NCBI GenBank assembly: GCA_028718185.1
Contig: JAQUMH010000010.1
Coordinates: 22,763 to 86,762, forward strand
DNA: 64,000 bases
Reading direction: 5' to 3'
DNA from: Elusimicrobiota bacterium
Lineage (GTDB): Bacteria > Elusimicrobiota > UBA8919
The position numbers and the translations under genes are program-made. The notes beneath the pieces were generated by a model that searched no databases, was not told where the DNA came from, and saw only the letters and a list, made by a program, of their open reading frames with translations. This document shows, piece by piece, positions 45,901-52,735 of this stretch. Position 1 is the first letter of the stretch. Each line of letters begins with the position of its first letter.

Positions 45901-47550
45901 GAAGCAGGTAATCTTGCCGAGTCAGTTAGCTACACTATAAATGTAGATACTATAGTACCATCTGCAATAACATCGCTTACAGGTCTTGTCAGTGGTAGTA
46001 ATATAAACCTGTCCTGGATATCGCCCGGTACAGATGGGACGATTGGTGCAATAGATAACGGGCAATTCTTAATCCGGCGTGCTACATGGTCAGTTACCCC
46101 TGAAAGCATGTGGGGATATGGATATGATACTAAGCCAACAGTAATAGCACAGCAAATAACAATAGACGTAGGAACACCTTCTTCGTTACCTGCATTATCA
46201 CAATGCACAACTACTTTTTATAATTTATCATCTGCAACACATTATTTTAGGATATGGACAAGAGATACAGCCGGTAATTGGTCTAGTATTTCAAATGGTT
46301 GTACAGTATATCTAATAGCACCACCTGCTAATTTTAAAGGTGTAGCACTTTCAACATATTCTATACAATGGTCATGGGATGATGTCGCCGGCGAGAGTGG
46401 GTATCGTGTCCGGTATTCAACATCATCTTCTCCTTCAGCAACCGCAGCATCACCTTCACTTAGTGCCAATACCATTAATTGGACTGAATCCGGACTTATG
46501 GCAAACACATCATATTACAGGGTTGTAGTATCTACTGACAGCCAAGGTGAGAGTGCTCTGTCAAACACAGCAACAACCTACACGCTTGCAAGTCCGCCTA
46601 TTGCTCCTATAGTGTTTTCCAATGTAGGACCCTCAAGTGCAACACTAACTTGGACAGCAAATACAGATAATCCTGCGTGGACAAGGTACGGAGTAATAAC
46701 TTCAATAAGTTCTGATTTTGCCGGAACATCAGTCAGCACGATAGTCTCGTTTGCTAATAATCTTACTGATACCACAACATCTGCCCCGTCATTAACTTCT
46801 GATACTACATATTATTTCAGAGTAATAGCATACAACGAGGATCAGATATCAACTACATACATACAATCAAGCACCATAACAAAACATGGTTCTCCGCCTG
46901 CTGCTCCTGCTATTACTGTTATATTACCTAATACGCAAACAACAATAAAATCCGGAGATAAATTAATATTATCAGGTACTGCTGAAGCAAGTTCAACCCT
47001 ATACAGTATAACCGTAAAAGATTTAGATGGAAATACATTAGCAGAGTGGTTAGACCCTGCAAAATTAACATCTAATACAAAAAACGGTATAACATTAGAA
47101 TCTGCTATTGAAAGTTCGGGTAATATAACAGCAAATATCACAATTGGCAATATAACAGCAAAATATCCAATGTTAAGAGGTATAACAGTAGAAATTATTG
47201 TTCAAGATAATGCCAGAAAATCACAACCCGGCACATCACAACCTATTTTACTATCCGCAGAAACAAATAAAATAACACTTTATAACAACTTGTTTAACCC
47301 GACTAAAGGTGATAAAACAACAATTCGCTATGAGACAACCAGACCCGGCAGGATAACAATAAAAGTATACACATTACATGGAAATAAAGTAACAACATTA
47401 GTAGACGAAACTACGACTTCTACTGTTCCATACTGGGCAACGTGGGACGGTAAAGATGATAATGGCGACTTTGTTGCCAGCGGGATATATTTAATATACA
47501 TAAAAGGTCCCGGCTTAAAGGACACAAAAAAGGTTTGTGTGATCAAATAA
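42901..47550 (+). CDS. Double-LamG/Fn3 exoprotein with FlgD-like C-terminal domain (module 2 cargo)
   Basis: 1,549 residues. Signal peptide 1-25; front Fn3-like domain; LamG 1 (181-386); beta-sandwich and Fn3-like (388-580). A second front-type domain (587-680) then begins a repeat of the whole set with LamG 2 (729-940), beta-sandwich and Fn3-like (942-1135). Two more Fn3 domains (1141-1330), an Ig-like domain (1335-1455) and the FlgD-like domain (1454-1549) follow. It differs from cargo 1 and 3 by duplicating the LamG unit while shortening the Fn3 array. The last 100 residues are nearly the same as in cargo 1 and 3. It starts after an AT-rich leader AAATATAAATG without a ribosome site. Glycan-binding surface role inferred. 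Confidence 0.85.
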   Translation: MKDFLKPKNIVFVFLVIFFLTNLYSAPPSVPNLYVPSTATWTNINTIDWSTSTAPTNDVVFYDLQIGNSEDISTIIASSYTIYRSSCLVSDLNGNLTQGTKYWWHVRASTSTTGEYSAYSSTRSFKLDTTDAVFSNPQVKTSTGGWAANNAYVNVSTPQIQVSVQDTNSGLRVGMTETIASSGCVGLWHLNGNAVDSSGYGNDGTINSAQWDSITTWKTTGGSENMLFFDGSGDYVNCGNAASFGNLVNKITISLWSYQITAQGGTIKIAVGRSSDWEFGDCGNGTDWGFYSSALSGGGWVSGGVVTTRNAWHHMVFTYDGAAGRIYKDGVLAVEKARVGNLNVTANILIGQLGSSNFYFDGYLDEVGIWDRALSPEEIAVMYNSCAIKYSTNAWTNSEIITSTSTEPIVRTTGNDGTTALQVSTATAIQFKHGTNNRIQFLTRDEAGNLAESVSYTINVDTVPPSAITSLSGLANGSNINLSWISPGTDGITGAIDNGQFLIRRATWSVTPSLWGTGYDSKPSVIAQEITIDTGTTSSLPALSLCSTTFSDLDNNATHYFRIWTRDTAGNWSSLSTNGCTVYILSPPTLYYPSTTTWTNANICDWSDVPGTIGYYLEIDDDINFGSPVGGFGDVTTSSAAITSLSENTKYYWRVKTKYSANNYGAWSSTRSFKLDTTDAVFSNPQVKTSTGGWTANTAYVNVSTPQIQVSVQDTNSGLRVGMTETIASSGCVLLMHLNGNTLDSSGYRNDGTITGNPEWKNISSWKSESNTESMLYFDGFNNEYVNCGNGSGLNELTNSMSISIWVKWIRSIWEVQQIAVGRTGGGGWRFGAGTNSLNWGFYGNGTYGGGGTWAPDPVVPVSQNVWHHMVYTYDGDTAKIYKDGLLAAQKSVSGALLATDNIYIGAIQPTTFYFGGFIDEVGIWKRALSAEEIAVMYNSCAIKYSTNAWTNSTIIVSTLTEPTVRTTGSDGTTTLQISTATAIQFIHGTDNRIQFLALDEAGNLAESVSYTINVDTIVPSAITSLTGLVSGSNINLSWISPGTDGTIGAIDNGQFLIRRATWSVTPESMWGYGYDTKPTVIAQQITIDVGTPSSLPALSQCTTTFYNLSSATHYFRIWTRDTAGNWSSISNGCTVYLIAPPANFKGVALSTYSIQWSWDDVAGESGYRVRYSTSSSPSATAASPSLSANTINWTESGLMANTSYYRVVVSTDSQGESALSNTATTYTLASPPIAPIVFSNVGPSSATLTWTANTDNPAWTRYGVITSISSDFAGTSVSTIVSFANNLTDTTTSAPSLTSDTTYYFRVIAYNEDQISTTYIQSSTITKHGSPPAAPAITVILPNTQTTIKSGDKLILSGTAEASSTLYSITVKDLDGNTLAEWLDPAKLTSNTKNGITLESAIESSGNITANITIGNITAKYPMLRGITVEIIVQDNARKSQPGTSQPILLSAETNKITLYNNLFNPTKGDKTTIRYETTRPGRITIKVYTLHGNKVTTLVDETTTSTVPYWATWDGKDDNGDFVASGIYLIYIKGPGLKDTKKVCVIK

Positions 47551-47596
47551 CGGATAAGCGGATGGGCGGGTGAGCGGGTAAGATTGAGACAGATAT

Positions 47597-49309
47597 ATGA
47601 GAAAATTTATCACAACAATTGCATTTTTCACGTTATTGATATATAAATGTTATGCTGCAGGTCCCTGGACTAATGGTGCAGATATATTAACACGAGGAGT
47701 TGGAGCAAGACCTTTAGGTATGGGAGAAGCGTTTGTGGGTTTAGCTGATGATATAAATACCCTTCAATTTAATCCTGCGGGCTTAAGTAATATTTCCTGT
47801 AAAGAATTAGGGGCAATATATTCAAAAGAATTAGTGGATACTGGTTATAGCAATATAACATACTCTCAACCATTGAAAAATAGAGGATATATTGGCGGTT
47901 CTTTCCTGTTATTTCAGGGTGGTGACATAGAGATAAATTGGTGGGATGCAGTAAACGGGGTAAGAACTGAAACGAGGAATGCAGAACAAGATTATGTTTT
48001 AACATTTGGATATGCTAGGAATTTAATGAGTGATGGCGAATTATCAATAGGTGCTAATCTTAAATACATTAGCAGTAAATTAGCTGAAGAATCGACCGCT
48101 TCCAGTATAGCTGTAGATTTAGGTTTTCTTACCCGCTTATCCGCTTATCCGCTATCTGTTGGTTTGTCAATCCAGAATTTAGGGACTGCACTAAAATACA
48201 AAGGTGGTATAGCCAGTGGTTCAGAAAGTGATCCGCTGCCGATGGCTATAAGAGTCGGTGGTGCTTATAAGTTTATATCTGAAGATATGAAAAAACTCAC
48301 AGGTGTTTTAGATATCAACAAATATACAAACACTGATATGCAGATAAATTTAGGATTAGAATGCTGGTTAAAAGAAATGATAACGTTACGGGCTGGTTAT
48401 AAAACAGGAAATGATTTAGCTTCTATTACAGCAGGGGTAGGGTTTAGATTTAAGAGTTCTCAGTTGGATTACGGGTTCAGTCCTATGAGCGAAATAAATG
48501 CTGTTCATAAAATTTCGTTTGTGTTGAGATTTGGAGAATCGTCAGGTTCATTAGATAAAAAAACAGAGGACACTGCTGCTGAACAGCACTATCAAAGAGG
48601 ATTAATATATTTTAACGCAGAAAAATATGAACTTGCTATTCAAGAGTTTCGGGACGCACTTGCGACGGACCCAAACCATAAAAAATCTATAATAAAATTA
48701 AAAGAAGCTACTGAAAAACCAATAGAACAAACTTTCCTGCGGGGATTGGAATATTTTGATAAAGGTCAGTATGATAACGCAAAAGTTCAATTAGGAAAAG
48801 TCCTTGAAATGGATCCTTCTCATAAAAAAGCTCAGCAAAAATTAAAAGAAATAACGCTTCTGGAGAGAGCGAGACAAACTGAAGAAGCATTACGTAACGC
48901 GGAAGAAAAACTAAAAGAAACATCTGTTACTGTTCCTAAAAAATTACCAATCGAACCCGCACCTGCAGAAACGGAGAACACTTTAAAAAATACAATTCTT
49001 TTTGAATTAAATAGTTCTTCTATAACACCATCCGGTCTGCGTATAATTGATAACGTAGCTAAAACATTAAGTGTTTTTCCACTTCAGAAGGTAAGCATAG
49101 AAGGACATTCGGATATCAATGAAGCTAATTCTGAAGAGATTTCCAGGAAAAGGGCCGAAATAGTTCGTGATTTTCTTATCAAAGAATATAATATTTCACC
49201 TGAAAGGATAAACATGACAACTTTTGGTACTAGTAAACCGGTTGCTGATTCTTCTGACGCAGATGGACAGACAAAGAATCGAAGGGTTGAAATAACTATT
49301 GTTGAATGA
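47597..49309 (+). CDS. PorV-family barrel with TPRs and C-terminal OmpA-like domain (module 2)
   Basis: 570 residues. Signal peptide 1-21 and PorV barrel (to about 316) with GVGARPLGMGEAFVGLADDI. TPRs (about 328-420), a short coiled coil rich in Glu/Arg/Ala (420-445), then an OmpA-like peptidoglycan-binding domain (about 465-570): FELNSSSITPSG, VSIEGHSDINEANSEEISRKRA and TKNRRVEI. This fusion would tie a PorV barrel to the cell wall; no other PorV homologue in the window has it. Inside the barrel, 48131-48154 is a run of CCGCTTAT words coding TRLSAYPLS in place of the YRLLDNKLS seen in paralogs, with the frame kept. It starts 46 bases after cargo 2. The PorV function is inferred. Confidence 0.85.
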   Translation: MRKFITTIAFFTLLIYKCYAAGPWTNGADILTRGVGARPLGMGEAFVGLADDINTLQFNPAGLSNISCKELGAIYSKELVDTGYSNITYSQPLKNRGYIGGSFLLFQGGDIEINWWDAVNGVRTETRNAEQDYVLTFGYARNLMSDGELSIGANLKYISSKLAEESTASSIAVDLGFLTRLSAYPLSVGLSIQNLGTALKYKGGIASGSESDPLPMAIRVGGAYKFISEDMKKLTGVLDINKYTNTDMQINLGLECWLKEMITLRAGYKTGNDLASITAGVGFRFKSSQLDYGFSPMSEINAVHKISFVLRFGESSGSLDKKTEDTAAEQHYQRGLIYFNAEKYELAIQEFRDALATDPNHKKSIIKLKEATEKPIEQTFLRGLEYFDKGQYDNAKVQLGKVLEMDPSHKKAQQKLKEITLLERARQTEEALRNAEEKLKETSVTVPKKLPIEPAPAETENTLKNTILFELNSSSITPSGLRIIDNVAKTLSVFPLQKVSIEGHSDINEANSEEISRKRAEIVRDFLIKEYNISPERINMTTFGTSKPVADSSDADGQTKNRRVEITIVE

Positions 49310-49312
49310 GAG

Positions 49313-49374
49313 AAAGTCGCCTTGACGAAACAAGAAACTTTTAAAAGTCGCCTTGACGAAACAAGAAACTTTTA
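49313..49374. repeat. Perfect 31-bp tandem duplication
   Basis: Two exact adjacent copies (49313-49343 and 49344-49374) of a unit containing GTCGCCTTGACGAAACAAGA. They lie between the OmpA-fused PorV gene and the receiver gene. TTGACG inside each copy resembles a -35 box, but no convincing -10 follows. Confidence 0.9.
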
Positions 49375-49402
49375 ATACAATATCGTTTAATCGGAGATGA
49401 AA

Positions 49403-49774
49403 ATGAAAAAAATATTAGTTGTTGATGATGATCTTAATATTTGTGAGATGCTAAGATTTATTCTTGAGTCACAGGGTTACGTGGTTTCTACAATTAATGA
49501 TGGTAAAGAAGCACTAAATAGTGTTAAGGAAGACAAACCGGAATTGGTACTTTTAGATATAGTATTACCAAGTATGAATGGAATTGAAGTATTGCGTAAT
49601 ATCAAAGAAATTGATGAGAATATAAAAGTGATTATGATTACTGCTTACTCAAATTATGGCGAAAAAATAGTAGAGGCTTTCAGGCTAGGAGCATGTGATT
49701 GCATTTTTAAACCATTCAACATTGAATATCTTAAAGAGAGTATTTTAGAAGTGATTGCCCCTATTAAGCCTTAA
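49403..49774 (+). CDS. Single-domain response regulator (receiver only)
   Basis: About 123 residues starting at the ATG at 49403, which lies 6 bases after GGAGA; an earlier ATG at 49397 overlaps that site. The protein is one complete receiver domain: acidic pocket VDDD, phosphoacceptor Asp52 in LVLLDIVLPS, the conserved MITAYS threonine, and the KPF lysine. No output domain follows. Such lone receivers pass signals by protein contact or act as phosphate sinks in phosphorelays. It is followed by a histidine kinase and a receiver-GGDEF protein, so the three genes probably form one pathway. Confidence 0.92.
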   Translation: MKKILVVDDDLNICEMLRFILESQGYVVSTINDGKEALNSVKEDKPELVLLDIVLPSMNGIEVLRNIKEIDENIKVIMITAYSNYGEKIVEAFRLGACDCIFKPFNIEYLKESILEVIAPIKP

Positions 49775-49810
49775 TTAGGTATAGTGTTCTGCAACTGTGG
49801 ATGTTTTAAC

Positions 49811-49880
49811 GCGAATAAACATGAATATTCGTAGTAAATTCGTGAGGCATTATGAAATTCGTGATTATTCGTGTATATTA
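49811..49880. repeat. Degenerate ATTCGTG repeat
   Basis: The words ATTCGTG/ATTCGTA occur five times in about 70 bases (GAATATTCGTAGTAAATTCG...AAATTCGTGATTATTCGTG). They fill the gap between the receiver and kinase genes; no hairpin or gene. Confidence 0.6.
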
Positions 49881-49899
49881 GCAAAGTGAGTACTGTTTT

Positions 49900-51744
49900 A
49901 TGGTTAAGAAGAGAAGAAGCAAATTATTATATAAATTACTTGTTCTTTTTGTAGGGATTGCAATTATTCCCTTATTTGCAGTCAGAACAATAGTTCTTAA
50001 TGTCGGGCAACAATCTATGAAGAAAGAAAGTATTAATGTTCAATTAGAGATTGCTCACCGTTCAGCAGATACTGTTTATTCTTTTATTGAAGATATAAAA
50101 AACATACTTTTTGTAATTCAGAAACCGAAAGAGTTTGTTACAATGGATATACCTAAACAAAGAATAATTTTGGAAAATTTAATTAAGTCTTATCCGGCTT
50201 TTATGAAGATTGTGGTTTTAGATGCTTCCGGAAGGATAAGATTAAAAATTCCCCGATTTGGAAAAATAGAGGTTGAACCATTGACCAAACGCTCTAAGGA
50301 GCCATTCTTTCTTCAGGCGATTGAAAAAGGAGGATATGTATCTAATCTTTATCGTTCTCAAGAGAATTATCCGTTCGTCCTTATTTCTGTTCCGATAGAA
50401 ACCTCTACCGGTAAGCCTGTCGGGGTTTTAATGGGAGAAGTTAACCTGATTGCTATAAGTAATTTAATTGCTCAGATTAAAATTGGGGAAAAAGGATTTT
50501 CCTTTGTAGTTGATGAAAAAGGCAGTCCAATTGCTCACCCGAACCAGAAAATAGTTTTACAGGCAAAAAACCTGAGCGATATTCCTCTTGTTTCTGAAGC
50601 ACTAAAAAGAAAGGAAGAAGGAGGATATGAATTCAAATATAAAGGAGAGAATTTTCTCGGCACTTATGTTCCGGTCAGGGAATTAGGATGGAGAGTAATT
50701 GTTCAGCAACCTTTAAGTGTTGCTTATCTGCCGGCAACTAAAATGAAAAGACAGGTAGATATATTTTTAATCGGTGCTTTAATAATTACTGTATCAATCG
50801 GCATTTTTTTCTCTTATAAACTTGTTAAACCTATCAAGATTCTCCAAAAAGAAACAGAAAAAGTTGCAGCAGGTGATTTCGATACAGATATAAATGTTCA
50901 AAGCAGGGACGAAATAGGAGTGTTGGCTGAGAAATTTGCTTCTATGGCAGGTTCGTTAAAAAAAATGACAGGTGAATTAAAACAGGCGAATGAAGAATTA
51001 GATAAATGGAATAAAGAATTAGAAGACAGAGTTGAAGAAAGAACCCGCCAGTTAAGAGAGTCCCAGGAAAAATTAGTTCAGTCTGAACGTCTGGCTGCCG
51101 TTGGTCAGATGGCTAATGTCATCGGTCATGAGATGCGCAATCCATTAGCCGGAATCAAATCTGCGGCTTATCTTATTAAAGAGATAGCTCCTGCTGATAC
51201 TGAAATTGAAAAATGCCTGGCAGTAATTAACAGGGAAATAAATGCATCTACTAAAATTGCTGAAGACCTTTTAGGGTTTTCCAGGACAAGAGAACCTGTT
51301 TTTAGCATGGTAAACATTAGTAATCTTTTAGAAGAAACTCTGACTGTTATTGTTCCTCCGGAAAGCATAAAAGTATTTAAGGAATTTGCTGCCTCGCTGC
51401 CTCAAGCTAAAATTGACAGGGATGAAATTCGCCAGGTTTTTGTCAATCTGACTAAAAATGCTTTTGAGATAATGACAGAAAAAATGAACGGAGGGGAACT
51501 TCATATAAAAACCGGGAAAGTTGACAACATGATTCAAGTAGAGTTTAACGATACAGGTCCCGGTATTTCTAAAGAGAATATGAAAAAAATGTTTACTCCT
51601 TTCTTTTCCACAAAGGCAAAAGGGACAGGTTTAGGTTTAGCGGCTTGTCAAAGGATTATTGAAAGGATTAAAGGAAAAATATGGGTGGAAAGCGAGGGGG
51701 AAGGAAAGGGTTCTACGTTTTTTGTTAGATTACCTGTTGCATAG
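49900..51744 (+). CDS. Membrane sensor histidine kinase (Cache-HAMP-HisKA-HATPase)
   Basis: 614 residues. TM helix 1 at about 8-32, a periplasmic Cache-like sensor to about 280, TM helix 2 at about 284-307, HAMP 308-360, a coiled coil to about 395, HisKA with the phospho-accepting His410 in VIGHEMRNPLAG, and HATPase with the N box (NLTKNAFEIM), G1 (DTGPGIS) and G2 (GTGLGLA). All catalytic motifs are intact. It should sense a small molecule outside the cytoplasm and phosphorylate one or both neighbouring receivers. The next gene begins 14 bases after its stop, indicating cotranscription. The ligand is unknown; Cache domains often bind small organic acids, amino acids or similar metabolites. 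Confidence 0.92.
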   Translation: MVKKRRSKLLYKLLVLFVGIAIIPLFAVRTIVLNVGQQSMKKESINVQLEIAHRSADTVYSFIEDIKNILFVIQKPKEFVTMDIPKQRIILENLIKSYPAFMKIVVLDASGRIRLKIPRFGKIEVEPLTKRSKEPFFLQAIEKGGYVSNLYRSQENYPFVLISVPIETSTGKPVGVLMGEVNLIAISNLIAQIKIGEKGFSFVVDEKGSPIAHPNQKIVLQAKNLSDIPLVSEALKRKEEGGYEFKYKGENFLGTYVPVRELGWRVIVQQPLSVAYLPATKMKRQVDIFLIGALIITVSIGIFFSYKLVKPIKILQKETEKVAAGDFDTDINVQSRDEIGVLAEKFASMAGSLKKMTGELKQANEELDKWNKELEDRVEERTRQLRESQEKLVQSERLAAVGQMANVIGHEMRNPLAGIKSAAYLIKEIAPADTEIEKCLAVINREINASTKIAEDLLGFSRTREPVFSMVNISNLLEETLTVIVPPESIKVFKEFAASLPQAKIDRDEIRQVFVNLTKNAFEIMTEKMNGGELHIKTGKVDNMIQVEFNDTGPGISKENMKKMFTPFFSTKAKGTGLGLAACQRIIERIKGKIWVESEGEGKGSTFFVRLPVA

Positions 51745-51758
51745 TAGAGAAAAATAAA

Positions 51759-52703
51759 ATGGACGAAAAAAAGATAAATTTACTGGTAGTTGATGATGAT
51801 GACAGCATAAGAGAAATGCTCAGTACTATTCTTAAGAGAGCAGGCTACGAGGTATTCAGTTCTGCAAATGGTTCTTCTGCTATCAAGGAAGCGAGAAATT
51901 GTTTTATAAATTTAGCTGTTTGTGACTATAATTTACCGGATATAACCGGTCTTCAAATAGCAAAAGAATTAAAAGTAATTAATTCAGATACAAATATAAT
52001 TCTAATGACCGGTCAAGCTACGCTGGAGATGGCTATAGAGGCAATAAGGGGAGATGTTGATGAATATCTGATAAAACCTATAGATCCGGGATTACTGAAG
52101 CGGGCAATAAAAAGTTCTTTGGAAAAACAATGGTTGGTCATAGAAAACAGAAGACTTTTAAAAGAACTAAAAGATGCCAATCCGTTAACCGGTTTACCCG
52201 GTAATCTTGTGATAATGAACAAAATAGAAGAAAAAATTAAAAAACAGATACCATGTGCAATTCTCTATCTTGACATTGATAATTTTAAATCTTATAATGA
52301 TTACTACGGTTATATAAAAGGAGATGAAGCAATTGGATCTTTTAGCAATATCCTGAAGGATTGTATAGAAAACGAAGATTTTATCGGGCATATAGGAGGT
52401 GATGATTTCATTATAGTCACAACACCGGGTAATTATGAAAAACTTTGCAATGAAATCATCAAACGATTTGACAATTTAGTGCCTTCCTTTTATGATGAAG
52501 AAGCTCGCAAAAAAGGTTATATACTGACACCTAATCGGAAAGGCGAAGAAGAAAAATTTCCCCTTATGTCGATATCTATCGCTGTCGTTGATACTTCTAT
52601 GCGTACTTACTCTCATCTTGGCGAAATAAGCAAGATTGGTGCAGAATTAAAAAAATATGCTAAAACTTTTTCTGGCAGCATTTGGGTAAAAGATAAAAGA
52701 TGA
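51759..52703 (+). CDS. Response regulator with receiver and GGDEF-type domain (GGDDF variant)
   Basis: 314 residues. The receiver (1 to about 125) has the VDDDD pocket, Asp56 in VCDYNLPD, MTGQA and KPI. The output domain (about 135-314) is GGDEF-like: NPLTGLPGN, ILYLDIDNFKSYNDYYGYIKGDEAI, and GHIGGDDF (213-217), where GGDDF replaces GGDEF. It keeps a terminal extension with GYILTPNRKG and PLMSISIAVVD. GGDDF with this extension recurs in a GGDEF subfamily, as I recall, so it need not be dead, but cyclase activity is not assured. If active it makes c-di-GMP in response to the kinase upstream, which would connect to the GEMM-like leader at 1340 and to surface adhesion. It lies 32 bases before cargo 3. 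Confidence 0.88.
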   Translation: MDEKKINLLVVDDDDSIREMLSTILKRAGYEVFSSANGSSAIKEARNCFINLAVCDYNLPDITGLQIAKELKVINSDTNIILMTGQATLEMAIEAIRGDVDEYLIKPIDPGLLKRAIKSSLEKQWLVIENRRLLKELKDANPLTGLPGNLVIMNKIEEKIKKQIPCAILYLDIDNFKSYNDYYGYIKGDEAIGSFSNILKDCIENEDFIGHIGGDDFIIVTTPGNYEKLCNEIIKRFDNLVPSFYDEEARKKGYILTPNRKGEEEKFPLMSISIAVVDTSMRTYSHLGEISKIGAELKKYAKTFSGSIWVKDKR

Positions 52704-52735
52704 AAGATGAACATGATTATAATCAAAAAATATAA

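Noticed and set aside
43301..46208. Minus-strand frames antisense to the LamG/Fn3 cargos
   Set aside because: Similar shadow frames recur at the same place in each paralog and follow the sense codon pattern; no start signals or protein features.
48100..48180. Frameshift in the OmpA-fused PorV gene
   Set aside because: The odd segment is an in-frame replacement by repeat words; paralogous sequence resumes in the same frame on both sides.
51759..52703. Calling the GGDDF protein catalytically dead
   Set aside because: The rest of the active-site region (LDIDNFK, GDEA) is intact and GGDDF occurs in a coherent GGDEF subfamily, so activity is left open.
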